64,000 bases of DNA from NCBI GenBank assembly GCA_034667465.1, contig JAXDJV010000025.1, positions 1 through 64,000 of the forward strand, written 5' to 3'. Made by a program: the position numbers and the translations under genes. Source of the DNA: JAOBAU01 sp034667465. Its GTDB lineage: Bacteria; Acidobacteriota; Thermoanaerobaculia; Gp7-AA8. Under the pieces are notes generated by a model, which was not told the origin of the DNA, did no database searches, and saw only the letters and a program-made list of their open reading frames with translations. Below, piece by piece: positions 52,479 to 64,000 of the stretch (position 1 is its first letter; the number at the start of each line of letters is the position of its first letter).

Positions 52479-54932
52479 TTAGTTCCCGAAAATCCGTCGC
52501 AGCAGCTTCTTCAGGCCGGTGTCGCGATCGCGTGGCTGCGCCGGCCGCGGCTGCTGCTGCGACGGCTCGCCGGGAATCGGCGTTCGCTGATCGGCGATGA
52601 TGCCGGTCTCCGGATGTTCGTCGTCGCGCCAGAACGGGCTCGGCTCGCCGCTGCCGGCGTGGAGCGGACAGACCGACATCGGCTCGGTGCCGGCGACGAA
52701 AATCTCCGACTTCGTTTCAGGGCAGAACGGCGTCGCCAGCATGCCGGACGCGGGATCGATCTGGCGCTCGACCACATCATCCGGGCGCTTGAAGTCGACG
52801 TCGGGGACGAGGCCGGCGACGCGGTTCATGTGCGCCGTCCAGATCGGGACACAGGCGTCGCCGCCGGCGAGTCTCACGCTGTGGCCGTCGTCGAAACCAA
52901 TCCACACGAGGGAGAGGATGCGCGGCGAGTAGCCAATGAACCAGGCGTCGCGATAGTTGCTCGTCGTGCCGGTCTTGCCGGAGAAGTCGCGGTCGAATCC
53001 GAGCTGGCGTGCCTTTGTCGCGGTGCCGTATGTGAAGACGTCTTTCAGCATGTCGTCGATGACGTAGCAGACGCTCGCCGGTGCGACGCGCTTCATTTTC
53101 ACTTCGCGACTCTCGAGCAGTTTTCCTTCGCGCGTCGACACGGCGAGGATCGAGATCGGTTCCGCTTTCACCCCTTCGTTCGCGAAGACCGAATACGCAT
53201 ACGCGATCTCGAGCGGCGTCACTTCGAACGAACCGAGCGACACCGATGGATAGGGCTGCAGCCGGCTTTCAACGCCGATGCTCGACGCGGTCCTGATGAC
53301 GTTCGGAACGCCGGCGGCCATCGCCGCGCGCACGGCCGGGATGTTGTACGAATGCGCGAGCGCTTCGCGGACGCTCACCCGTCCGTGAAAACGAAGGTCG
53401 TAGTTCTGCGGCTGCCAGACGGCGTTGCCGCTCTGCACGCTGATCGGCGAATCGTCGAGCACGGTCGCGGCGGTGAACGCCTGCTGTCCGCGCGCGGGAT
53501 CCATCGCCGTCACGTAGACGAACGGCTTGAAGAGCGAGCCGGGCTGACGCCGCGCCTGAATGGCGCGATTGAACTGTGTCTTCGAATAATTGCGGCCGCC
53601 GACGAGCGCCTTCACGTAACCGGTGCCGGGCTGAATCGTCAGGATGACGCCTTCGAGCGGCGTCTGCGATTTGCGCAGATACGAATAGCGTTTGTTGAGC
53701 GAGTCGATGCCGCTGTCGAGCGCCGCTTCCGCCGATCGCTGCATGATCGTGTCGAGCGTCGTGAAGATCCGCAGCCCCTCGGTCTTCAGCTGCGTTTCCG
53801 GGTACGTCTCGCGGAGTTGCTTCAGCACGAGGTCGACGAAGAACGGCGCGCTGCGCGATGTCTTCGGAAAGCGGGTGATCGTCAGCGGCGATGCGACGGC
53901 CTGTTCGAATTCGGCTTCCGCGATCATTCCCTGCTCGCGCATCAGGCCGAGGACCGTGTCGCGGCGCCCCTTTGCACGGTCCGGATATTTGAGCGGTGAG
54001 TTGATGTTCGGCGAGCGGATGATGCCGGCAAGCGTCGCCGCTTCGGGAAGCGTCAGATAGGTGACGTGCTTGCCGAAGTAGACCTGCGAGGCCTGTTCGA
54101 CACCGACGATCTGCACAGCGCCGTTCTGCCCGAGGTAGATTTCATTGACATACGCCTCGAGGATGTCCTCTTTCGAGTAGCGCGCTTCGAGGAGCAGCGA
54201 CATCAGCGCTTCGTTGATCTTGCGACTCAGCTTCCGCTCGGGATTAAGGTAGAGATTCTTCACGAGCTGCTGTGTCAGCGTCGAGCCGCCGTGGTTCCAG
54301 ACGCCGGTTTTGATGTCGGTCTTTAGCGCGCCGAGCGTGCCGCGAATGGAGATCCCTTCGTGACTCCAGAACGACTTGTCTTCCGTCGAGATGATTGCGT
54401 TCGTGACGACCTTCGGCACCGCGCTGAGCGTGACCGGCAGCCGGTCTTCCATCTCGTTGTTGTAGATCGACGTGATCAGCTCCGGCTCGATGCGCACGCC
54501 GCGCATGGCGATGTTGTCGTCGAGACGGCGGACGGCGCGGACCAGGTTGCCGTCGAAGTCGACGACGATCGGCATCGCGCGGAACTCGACATCCGGATAC
54601 TCGAAATTCTGCAGGTAGATTTCGAGGCTGCCGTTGACGAAGCGGTACTCGCCCGGATTGGCAACCTTCAGCCGGACTTCGTGATAGCCGACGTGATTCA
54701 GTTTCGGCTCGAGCAGCGCGCGCGGATACGACATGCCGGGAACGATCGGCGTGGCGTCGGAGTAAACGCGGCTCGGCAGATCCCACCGCCGCGCGGAGTC
54801 GAACTTGCGCGTGACGACGACGTAGGTGTAGCCGACGTAGCCGATGAACGCGACGAACAGCACCATCACGATGAACGCGATGCCTGCCGAGTGACGCCAG
54901 AGAAAATCTTTGAACCGGGAACGTTTCGCCAT
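52479..54932 (-). CDS. Bifunctional penicillin-binding protein, PBP1B type
   Basis: 817 residues from ATG 54932. Cytoplasmic basic tail, one TM helix (IAFIVMVLFVAFIGYVGYTY), a UB2H-like region (SRVYSDATPIVPGMS, NPGEYRFVNGSLEIYLQNF). GT51 transglycosylase: EDKSFWSHEGISIRGTLGAL, GGSTLTQQLVKNLYLNPERK and EAYVNEIYLGQNG. Transpeptidase: catalytic SLFK in QPGSLFKPFVYV, the SYN motif in AHSYNIPAVR and KTG in GKTGTTSNYRDAWFIGYSP. It polymerises and cross-links peptidoglycan. C-terminal Pro/Gln-rich tail of low complexity. UB2H implies activation by an outer-membrane lipoprotein, as for E. coli PBP1B. It ends 1 bp from the convergent fic stop. Confidence 0.92.
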   Translation of the reverse strand: MAKRSRFKDFLWRHSAGIAFIVMVLFVAFIGYVGYTYVVVTRKFDSARRWDLPSRVYSDATPIVPGMSYPRALLEPKLNHVGYHEVRLKVANPGEYRFVNGSLEIYLQNFEYPDVEFRAMPIVVDFDGNLVRAVRRLDDNIAMRGVRIEPELITSIYNNEMEDRLPVTLSAVPKVVTNAIISTEDKSFWSHEGISIRGTLGALKTDIKTGVWNHGGSTLTQQLVKNLYLNPERKLSRKINEALMSLLLEARYSKEDILEAYVNEIYLGQNGAVQIVGVEQASQVYFGKHVTYLTLPEAATLAGIIRSPNINSPLKYPDRAKGRRDTVLGLMREQGMIAEAEFEQAVASPLTITRFPKTSRSAPFFVDLVLKQLRETYPETQLKTEGLRIFTTLDTIMQRSAEAALDSGIDSLNKRYSYLRKSQTPLEGVILTIQPGTGYVKALVGGRNYSKTQFNRAIQARRQPGSLFKPFVYVTAMDPARGQQAFTAATVLDDSPISVQSGNAVWQPQNYDLRFHGRVSVREALAHSYNIPAVRAAMAAGVPNVIRTASSIGVESRLQPYPSVSLGSFEVTPLEIAYAYSVFANEGVKAEPISILAVSTREGKLLESREVKMKRVAPASVCYVIDDMLKDVFTYGTATKARQLGFDRDFSGKTGTTSNYRDAWFIGYSPRILSLVWIGFDDGHSVRLAGGDACVPIWTAHMNRVAGLVPDVDFKRPDDVVERQIDPASGMLATPFCPETKSEIFVAGTEPMSVCPLHAGSGEPSPFWRDDEHPETGIIADQRTPIPGEPSQQQPRPAQPRDRDTGLKKLLRRIFGN

Positions 54933-54986
54933 GTGTCCGACGCAGAGTAGCAACAACGGTGCAGCGCTGCGATTCCGGAGTTCGTC

Positions 54987-56036
54987 TCAGTGCCGCGTCG
55001 CGCGCCGCCGCGAGCAGGCTTCGGGCGGAGAGGCGAACGTGATCTCACGCTGATCGCGCATCCAGACTCCGCGGTCGTCGATTGCGATCGGCGGCGCGGA
55101 GAGCGGATCCATGAAGTAGAGACCGTAGCGACTACCCCATGCTGTGAAGCCGAACGTCACACTCGCTGCAGGCGGACATTCACCGAATAGATGCCACTGC
55201 CGATAGACCAGACCGGTACTCCCCGACGACGACTCTGCTATGACGAGCCCCGGTCCGGCGGCGAGGATCGAGATCGCACCCGCATAGATCGGAAGTGCCA
55301 GCGCCCCGAGGATGAGGTCTGTACGGGTTTGCAGAGCAACGGCACCGGCACCGCCGCAGGAAAAGTAGAGCACATCACCAACCATGGCGATCGCGGAGCC
55401 GCTGAACGTCGTCGTGATCAGACGAGCCGGCCCTCCCGACTTCGAGATGCGAAGCAGACGGCCACCGGAGCTGACGTAGACGTCGTCGCCGGCGAGCACG
55501 AACGGATGCTGATTGTTGTAAGGAATCGTCAGTCCCGACGCGACGGTCTCCACGACGAGACCCGACTTGTCGATGCGGCGCAGTGCTGCGTCCGCGGCGG
55601 GAGCGGTGACCAAACCGCTCGACGGCTCGACCCAGTAAATCCACGACGCATCGTGTGCGAGCTCCGTGACGCCGCGGAGTCCGGAGATCAGCGTCTGCGG
55701 AACGCCGCCTCCCTCGTGCACGCGGAGGATCGAGTGGACGGCGCCGGTGTCGACCAGCTCGAGCGTCGTCCGGGAGTAGAAACCGTCCGGAGGGATCGCA
55801 ACTGACGTGAGCTTCTCGCGGACGGCCGTCCCGTAGAGGACTTCATCGCCATCGATGTCGACCGCCGCGATTCGATACGGCGACTCAGCGAGTGCGAATG
55901 GAGCGATGGAACGATCGTCTTTGACAACGCGCTCGAGCACACTTCCGGAAGGGGTGACGGTGTAGATAACGCGCTCGGTCTGCGCGATCGGACCGAAGGT
56001 GGAGTAAATGGCGAGAAGCACTGCGGCGGCGAACAT
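54987..56036 (-). CDS. Secreted beta-propeller-like protein, unknown function
   Basis: 349 residues, N-terminal hydrophobic segment MFAAAVLLAIYSTFGPIAQT (signal peptide or anchor). The rest is built of repeats of about 45 residues with dipeptide GD/DG turns and W/Y-containing strands (GDEVLYGT, ASWIYWVEPSSG, GDDVYVSSGGRLLRISKSGG, GDVLYFSCGG), as in YncE/6-bladed propellers. Four cysteines, C-terminal basic RRRATRH. It sits between rho and the PBP1B gene on the same strand with short gaps. No catalytic motif. Confidence 0.6.
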   Translation of the reverse strand: MFAAAVLLAIYSTFGPIAQTERVIYTVTPSGSVLERVVKDDRSIAPFALAESPYRIAAVDIDGDEVLYGTAVREKLTSVAIPPDGFYSRTTLELVDTGAVHSILRVHEGGGVPQTLISGLRGVTELAHDASWIYWVEPSSGLVTAPAADAALRRIDKSGLVVETVASGLTIPYNNQHPFVLAGDDVYVSSGGRLLRISKSGGPARLITTTFSGSAIAMVGDVLYFSCGGAGAVALQTRTDLILGALALPIYAGAISILAAGPGLVIAESSSGSTGLVYRQWHLFGECPPAASVTFGFTAWGSRYGLYFMDPLSAPPIAIDDRGVWMRDQREITFASPPEACSRRRATRH

Positions 56037-56067
56037 ACGTTCAGTACGTTCGCCGCCTGAAAAGTGC

Positions 56068-57615
<1,548 letters not shown>

Positions 57616-57628
57616 TGGTTTCCTCGTT

Positions 57629-58207
57629 TCAGATGCGCGACACGATCGCGCGGCGTACGTCTTCGATTCCTTTGTTCGTCTCTGCGGAAGTGGCGATGAG
57701 CGTGGCGACGTCGACTTCGAGATCGCCCGCGATCGCCTTCCTCGCCTTGATCAGCTGGTTGTTGGAAAGTTTGTCGGTCTTCGTCAGCAGGATTCGCTCC
57801 TCGATGCCGGACGCGCGCATCCAGTCATGCATCTCGAGGTCTTCCGGTGTCGGTGACCGCCGCACATCCAGCAGGAGAAAGATCAGCCGCAGCGTGTCGC
57901 TGCTTTCGAGATAGCCGCGCACCAGGTCGCCCCAGGAGCGCTTCACGTCTTTCGGGACTTTCGCGTATCCGTATCCCGGAAAATCGACGACGTAAAACTT
58001 TTCGTTGATGAGATAGAAGTGGATCGCCTGAGTCTTGCCCGGCGTCTGACTGACCCGGGCTACAGCTTTTCGTTTGAGAACGGCGTTGATGAGGCTCGAT
58101 TTACCGACGTTCGACCGGCCCGCCATGACGAACTCAGGTCTCCCGTCCTGCGGAAAGTCTCCGGGCCCGTACGCCGCCCGGTGAAACGTCACAGATCGAA
58201 TTTCCAA
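57629..58207 (-). CDS. engB: Ribosome-biogenesis GTPase EngB/YsxC/YihA
   Basis: 192 residues from a TTG at 58207. G1 AGRSNVGKSSLINAVL, G2/G3 TPGKTQAIHFY and VDFPGYGYAKVP, G4 LTKTDKLSNNQ, and G5 ATSAETNKG. TRAFAC-class GTPase needed for late 50S assembly. Family length (about 195-210) fits. First gene of a probable engB-rho unit, preceded by the promoter-like sequence at 58305-58332. Confidence 0.95.
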   Translation of the reverse strand: MEIRSVTFHRAAYGPGDFPQDGRPEFVMAGRSNVGKSSLINAVLKRKAVARVSQTPGKTQAIHFYLINEKFYVVDFPGYGYAKVPKDVKRSWGDLVRGYLESSDTLRLIFLLLDVRRSPTPEDLEMHDWMRASGIEERILLTKTDKLSNNQLIKARKAIAGDLEVDVATLIATSAETNKGIEDVRRAIVSRI

Positions 58208-58304
58208 TTGATGATTTCTTGCTTCGGGTTAAACGCTCGAAGCGGGGGTGTAGCGAAGAAAACGTGAAGAACTCTTGCTGAGAGTGATGAAGGTAACGAC
58301 GCAG

Positions 58305-58332
58305 ATTGTCCCGATATTCTGCCGGATGTCAA
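58305..58332 (-). promoter_or_regulatory. Putative sigma70 promoter for engB-rho
   Basis: On the minus strand a consensus TTGACA (58327-58332) is followed after 16 bp by GACAAT (58305-58310). About 100 bp separates this from the engB start. Position and hexamers fit a housekeeping promoter; no other candidate is as good. Confidence 0.5.
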
Positions 58333-58399
58333 ACCGGCCGGCCACGGGCCGGTGCGTGGAGGGCATAGCCTGCGCGACGTAAGGTTGCCGATGGGAACT

Positions 58400-58434
58400 G
58401 CGGCGTCCCGGCCACTTTGATGGCGGGACGCCGC
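58400..58434 (-). terminator. Strong hairpin downstream of lon
   Basis: Perfect 11-bp stem GCGGCGTCCCG / CGGGACGCCGC with inner CCA/TGG pairing, 9 bp past the lon stop. There is no U-run, so it may work as a Rho-dependent or processing stabiliser rather than a classic intrinsic terminator. Confidence 0.6.
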
Positions 58435-58442
58435 GTTCGGCT

Positions 58443-60839
<2,397 letters not shown>

Positions 60840-60864
60840 AGTTTTCGTTGTACTGCGTTCGGGC

Positions 60865-60911
60865 GGGAGTTTGACTCCCCATACGTATAGGGCAGGCACT
60901 GCTGCCTGCCC
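60865..60911 (-). terminator. clpX terminator hairpin and a lon-leader inverted repeat
   Basis: 60890-60911 is a perfect 9-bp stem (GGGCAGGCA, loop CTGC, TGCCTGCCC) just after the clpX stop. 60865-60879 is a separate GGGAGT-TTG-ACTCCC inverted repeat in the lon leader, a possible operator. ATACGTAT (60881-60888) lies between them. Confidence 0.6.
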
Positions 60912-60937
60912 TTGTGTAAGAAACGTTGCGTGTTTGC

Positions 60938-62188
60938 TTACCCTGCTTTGCGATAAAGAGTGATCGGCTGGCTGCGGTTGTCGACGACTTCCCGCGTGAT
61001 CACGCACTCACTGATCGCGTCCTGCGACGGGATCGTGTACATGATCTCCAGCATCAGCTCTTCGATGATGATCTTCAGTCCGCGCGCGCCGACGTTGCGC
61101 TTCAGCGCTTCCTCGGCGATCGCTTCGAGCGCTTCGTCCGTGAACTTCAGCGTCACGTTCTCGAAGCCCATGATCGTCTGGTACTGACGCACCAGCGAAT
61201 TCTTCGGCTCGCGAAGGATCTCGATCAGCGCGCCCTTGTCGAGCTCCGACAACGTCGCGACGACCGGCAGCCGGCCGACGAACTCCGGGATCAGACCGAA
61301 CTTGATCAGATCTTCCGGATGAACCTGCGCGAGCAGCTCGCCGGTCTTCTTTTCCTTCTTCGAGGCGATCTTCGCGCCGAAGCCCATCGACGTCTGCGAC
61401 AGCCGGCGCTCGATGACGTTGTCGAGTCCGACGAACGCTCCGCCGCAGATGAAGAGGATGTTCGTCGTATCGATCTGGATGAATTCTTGATGCGGATGCT
61501 TGCGCCCGCCCTGCGGCGGAACGTTGGCGACGGTTCCTTCGAGGATCTTCAGCAGCGCCTGCTGGACGCCTTCGCCGCTCACGTCGCGCGTGATCGACGG
61601 GTTGTCGCCCTTGCGGCAGATCTTGTCGACCTCGTCGATGTAAACGATGCCGCGCTGCGTCTTTTCCTTGTCGTTGCCGGCCGCCTGGTACAGTTTGAGG
61701 ATGATGTTCTCGACGTCTTCGCCGACGTAACCCGCTTCGGTGAGCGTCGTCGCATCGACGATCGTGAACGGCACCGAAAGCATCCGGGCCAGCGTCTGCG
61801 CGAGCAGCGTCTTGCCGGTGCCGGTCGGTCCGATCAGAAGAATGTTCGACTTCTGCAGCTCGACGTCCTGGCGGTTGTTCCGCGTGTGATAGTCGATCCG
61901 CTTGTAGTGGTTGTAGACAGCGACCGCGAGCTTCTTCTTCGCGCGCTCCTGCCCGATCACGTAGAGGTCGAGGAACTCCTTGATCTCTTTCGGCTTCGGA
62001 AGCTGGCCGGAGCCTTCCATCGTGCCGGGCTCGTCTTTGCGATCCTCGGCGATGATGTCGAGGCAGATGTCGACGCACTCGTCGCAGATGTAGACCGTCG
62101 GTCCCGCGATCAGTTTTTTGACGTCGCGCTGTGATTTGTTGCAGAAGCTACAACGCAGGACGTCGCCGCTGTTCCCCTTCTTCGACAT
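60938..62188 (-). CDS. clpX: ATP-dependent Clp protease ATP-binding subunit ClpX
   Basis: 416 residues. N-terminal C4 zinc-binding domain (LRCSFCNKSQRDVKKLIAGP, YICDECVDICLDI). AAA+ core: Walker A GPTGTGKTLLAQTLA, Walker B IVYIDEVDKI, the pore/RKH loop region VPPQGGRKHPHQEFI, and sensor-2 NVGARGLKIIIEELM. It unfolds substrates and feeds them to ClpP. It lies 85 bp downstream of clpP on the same strand. Complete and typical length. Confidence 0.97.
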   Translation of the reverse strand: MSKKGNSGDVLRCSFCNKSQRDVKKLIAGPTVYICDECVDICLDIIAEDRKDEPGTMEGSGQLPKPKEIKEFLDLYVIGQERAKKKLAVAVYNHYKRIDYHTRNNRQDVELQKSNILLIGPTGTGKTLLAQTLARMLSVPFTIVDATTLTEAGYVGEDVENIILKLYQAAGNDKEKTQRGIVYIDEVDKICRKGDNPSITRDVSGEGVQQALLKILEGTVANVPPQGGRKHPHQEFIQIDTTNILFICGGAFVGLDNVIERRLSQTSMGFGAKIASKKEKKTGELLAQVHPEDLIKFGLIPEFVGRLPVVATLSELDKGALIEILREPKNSLVRQYQTIMGFENVTLKFTDEALEAIAEEALKRNVGARGLKIIIEELMLEIMYTIPSQDAISECVITREVVDNRSQPITLYRKAG

Positions 62189-62273
62189 GTCTGGCTGAGT
62201 CCTTTTCCGGGTTCGAAATCAATTCTTGTACGTGTAGCGTCTTACGTCAACTAAAGCAGCCTGATGGCCATTC

Positions 62274-62861
62274 CTAGTCGCGTTTTGCGATGACCTGGTC
62301 GACCAGGCCGTAAGCGACCGCTTCGTTTGCCTGGAGGATGTAGTCGCGATCGGTATCGCGATCGACTTTCTCGAAGGGCTGGCCGGTGTGATCGGAGAGG
62401 ATCTGACTCATCTTCGCCTTCATTCGCATGATGTCTTTTGCGTGAATGTCGATCTCGCTGGCCTGTCCGCCGAGCCCGTGCATGAGCGGCTGATGAATGA
62501 GAACGCGCGAGTTCGGAAGCGCGTAACGTTTGCCTTTGTGTCCCGCCGCGAGCAGCACGGCAGCCATCGATGCCGCCTGCCCGATGCAGATCGTGGTGAT
62601 GTCGGGCTTCACGTACTGCATGGTGTCGTAGATCGCCAGGCCGGCGGTGATGGAGCCGCCCGGTGAGTTGATGTAGATGGAAATGTCCTTCTCGGGGTTC
62701 TCGGCCTCGAGGAAGAGCATCTGGGCGATGATCAGGTTGGAGACAGTGTCATCGATCGGCTGCCCGAGGAAGATGACGTTGTCTTTCAGCAGTCGGGAGT
62801 AGATGTCGTAGGCGCGCTCGCCCCGCGACGTCTGCTCGACCACCATCGGAATCAAAACCAT
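62274..62861 (-). CDS. clpP: ATP-dependent Clp protease proteolytic subunit ClpP
   Basis: 195 residues from ATG 62861 with AAGGAG upstream; the frame continues to 62951 but that part is not ClpP-like. Catalytic Ser in IGQAASMAAVLLAAG, His in SRVLIHQPLMHG and Asp in VDRDTDRDYIL. Also YINSPGGSITAGLAIYDTMQ. It forms the tetradecameric serine protease core. Normally preceded by tig on the same strand; here a plus-strand gene and an inverted-repeat element separate them. Confidence 0.96.
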   Translation of the reverse strand: MVLIPMVVEQTSRGERAYDIYSRLLKDNVIFLGQPIDDTVSNLIIAQMLFLEAENPEKDISIYINSPGGSITAGLAIYDTMQYVKPDITTICIGQAASMAAVLLAAGHKGKRYALPNSRVLIHQPLMHGLGGQASEIDIHAKDIMRMKAKMSQILSDHTGQPFEKVDRDTDRDYILQANEAVAYGLVDQVIAKRD

Positions 62862-62928
62862 GGGTCGGTTCTCCTTGCGGTCGCCAGTGTAGGGGGAAAT
62901 CGGCGCGCCAGCCCTAGCCGGAAGTCGA

Positions 62929-63681
62929 GTGTCCGCCATAATGCGAGACATGCCGGAAGAGCGGTCTGATGCGGTAACGGTCGCGGCGATCGCGATCGTC
63001 GCCTACGCACTCGCGAACGTTCTGCACGAAGGAGTCGGTCACGGCGGCGCCTGCCTGCTGATCGGCGGACGTCCGATCGCGCTTTCCTCGGTGCACTTCG
63101 AGTGCGAAGAAGGATCGCGGTTCGTCTCCGCAGCAGGGACGATCGTCAACTTCATCGCCGCCGGCATCTCATATTTGTTGATGAAGCGCGCACCCGGACG
63201 CTACTTCCTCTGGCTGTTCACGACGATCAATCTGCTGATGGCGGCCGGCTACTTTCTCTTCTCCGGCATCGGCAACATCGGCGACTGGGCGGCGGTCTTT
63301 CGCGATACCGCGCCGCCGATCGTCTGGCGTCCGATCCTCGCCATCATCGGCGGCGCGCTCTACTACTTCTTCGCGCGGCGCGCGGCGATTTGGGCGCAGC
63401 CGTTCGCCGATGCAAAACGGCTGATGATGATCTCGTACTTCACCGGCGGCCTGCTCTACTGCATCTCCGGCGCATTCAACCCGCACGGCCCGCTGCTGAT
63501 CGCGATCTCCGCAGCCGCGGCGTCGTTCGGCGGAACGTCAGGACTGATGTGGATGGACAGCTTCGTCCCAGCAGGCGGCGAGCGCGTAGTTCGGCGCAGC
63601 GTCGCGTGGATCGTGGCCGGCGTCATTACGGCCGCGGTGTTCATCGGCGTGCTGGGGCCATCGCTGTCATTCCGAGCGTAA
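62929..63681 (+). CDS. HExxH-containing multi-pass membrane protein (M50-like)
   Basis: 250 residues from GTG 62929 (ATG at 62941 is the alternative). About six TM helices: AVTVAAIAIVAYALANVLHE, FVSAAGTIVNFIAAGISYLL, YFLWLFTTINLLMAAGYFLF, RPILAIIGGALYYFFA, ISYFTGGLLYCISGAF, and a final helix around 225-245. NVLHEGVGHGGACLL in helix 1 gives HEGVGH, a HExxH zinc site, as in site-2-type M50 proteases. A second ligand site (such as NPDG) is not clear, so enzymatic activity is uncertain. Divergent from clpP. The stop TAA is contributed by the inverted-repeat element that follows, so the C-terminus has probably been truncated or replaced. Confidence 0.65.
   Translation: MSAIMRDMPEERSDAVTVAAIAIVAYALANVLHEGVGHGGACLLIGGRPIALSSVHFECEEGSRFVSAAGTIVNFIAAGISYLLMKRAPGRYFLWLFTTINLLMAAGYFLFSGIGNIGDWAAVFRDTAPPIVWRPILAIIGGALYYFFARRAAIWAQPFADAKRLMMISYFTGGLLYCISGAFNPHGPLLIAISAAAASFGGTSGLMWMDSFVPAGGERVVRRSVAWIVAGVITAAVFIGVLGPSLSFRA
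63666..63678. repeat. Fragment of the GTCATTCCGAGCG repeat
   Basis: A 13-bp arm directly abutting the inverted-repeat element and translated as the last residues of the HExxH membrane protein. Confidence 0.6.
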
Positions 63682-63792
63682 AGTCAAAGTTGGGGGTCAC
63701 AACAGGAAATTTTACTTTAGTTCACAGCTCCGACGAAGCGCTACACCCCCTTAACGACAAATTTCCAGATGTGACCCCCAACTTTGACTTTA
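63679..63792. mobile_element. 114-bp inverted-repeat element (MITE/REPIN-like)
   Basis: 34-bp terminal inverted repeats at 63679-63712 and 63759-63792, identical except for two positions. Outer sequence TAAAGTCAAAGTTGGGGGTC. A 46-bp interior has no coding capacity. It sits exactly between the convergent 3' ends of the membrane protein (its first three bases form that gene's TAA) and tig (whose stop begins at 63794). No transposase is in the window. A partial GTCATTCCGAGCG repeat abuts the left end. Confidence 0.8.
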
Positions 63793-63793
63793 G

Positions 63794-64000
63794 CTACTTC
63801 GCGTGGCTTTCGCGGAGGACGAGGTCCAGGGCTTTCTCCTGCGCGAGTGAGGCGCGGAGCGCTTCGTAGCCGCCGTCGTGCTTGAGGCGATGCTTCACTT
63901 CCGCGAAGTCGCGGTTGTTTTCCTGCGCGGCGCGGCGGATCTCGGCGTCGACTTCAACCTCGCCGACCGTCAGTCCTTCGCTCTTCGCGATCTGCTCGAG
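63794..64000 (-). CDS. tig: Trigger factor, C-terminal part (partial)
   Basis: Open to the window edge, 68 residues plus TAG. The translation contains IAKSEGLTVGEVEVDAEIRR, then EALRASLAQEKALDLVL and ends RESHAK. This is the helical C-terminal chaperone arm of trigger factor, where such Q/S-E-x-L...VD.EI..A motifs are typical. Trigger factor binds nascent chains at the ribosome exit. Supported by the tig-clpP-clpX-lon order. Confidence 0.85.
   Translation of the reverse strand, partial: LEQIAKSEGLTVGEVEVDAEIRRAAQENNRDFAEVKHRLKHDGGYEALRASLAQEKALDLVLRESHAK

Larger units (their letters stand above)
58208..58442. other. 235-bp gap between lon and engB
   Basis: No gene seen. It holds the engB promoter candidate (58305-58332), a GC-rich hairpin next to the lon stop, and a CCGGCCGGCCACGGGCCGG inverted repeat near 58335-58353. 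No tRNA or known riboswitch pattern was found on either strand. Confidence 0.6.

Noticed and set aside
58208..58442. Possible structured RNA in the lon-engB gap
   Set aside because: Hairpins exist but match a terminator and GC-rich inverted repeat; no tRNA, tmRNA or riboswitch consensus.
60840..61007. Upstream extension of lon
   Set aside because: It crosses the clpX terminator hairpin and the clpX 3' end, and is unlike Lon N-termini.

Overview
The window is about 64 kb of high-GC, densely coded bacterial chromosome. It carries an outer-membrane beta-barrel, an MlaEFD lipid transporter, multiheme c-type cytochromes, DUF4388/FHA proteins, carboxypeptidase-regulatory-like and FN3/PKD surface proteins, and several families of dispersed hairpin repeats that are sometimes translated. 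This mix, with the tig-(insert)-clpP-clpX-lon order at the right end, points to a Gram-negative, probably soil- or sediment-dwelling Acidobacteriota-like organism (Thermoanaerobaculia or a relative). The lineage is inferred; there is no rRNA or tRNA in the window.

Layout. 1-5.3 kb: a GNAT acetyltransferase, then (minus strand) a frameshifted LLM-class flavin oxidoreductase translationally coupled to a large secreted repeat protein. 5.3-21.2 kb (plus strand): a tightly packed locus, often with GTGA start/stop overlaps. It encodes a DUF4388-FHA protein, a flavoprotein fused to two cNMP-binding domains and a four-cluster ferredoxin, a membrane cytochrome b, an FHA-TM-decaheme-TM-FHA protein, a secreted double GlcG/HbpS protein, an outer-membrane barrel, a decaheme-LVIVD propeller protein, a pentaheme cytochrome and a two-helix membrane protein. 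This reads as an envelope-spanning electron-transfer chain with built-in cyclic-nucleotide and phosphopeptide sensing, and it is the best candidate here for an undescribed system. 21.2-28 kb: a giant secreted protein with 12 near-identical FN3 repeats and an alpha/beta hydrolase.

28-40.3 kb: glycogen phosphorylase, an amidase, a SWIM-SNF2 helicase with a translated repeat insert, kbl, cysteine dioxygenase, purA and a zinc-phospholipase-C-like protein. 40.4-45.1 kb: a four-gene surface-fibre locus (subunit, hairpin, minor subunit, periplasmic chaperone-like protein, barrel/SPOR usher-like protein), the second candidate novel system. 45-49 kb: a small membrane protein, a membrane-protein remnant, and UDP-glucose dehydrogenase with UDP-xylose synthase. 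48-51 kb: mlaE-mlaF-mlaD. 51-58 kb: a Fic AMPylase, a PBP1B-type bifunctional penicillin-binding protein, a propeller protein, rho and engB. 58-64 kb: lon, clpX, clpP, an HExxH membrane protein, a 114-bp inverted-repeat element and the 3' end of tig.

At least six classes of short dispersed repeats occur. Several sit inside reading frames (a helicase, a cytochrome signal region, a decaheme N-terminus) or supply a stop codon, so small-element invasion is an active force in this genome.
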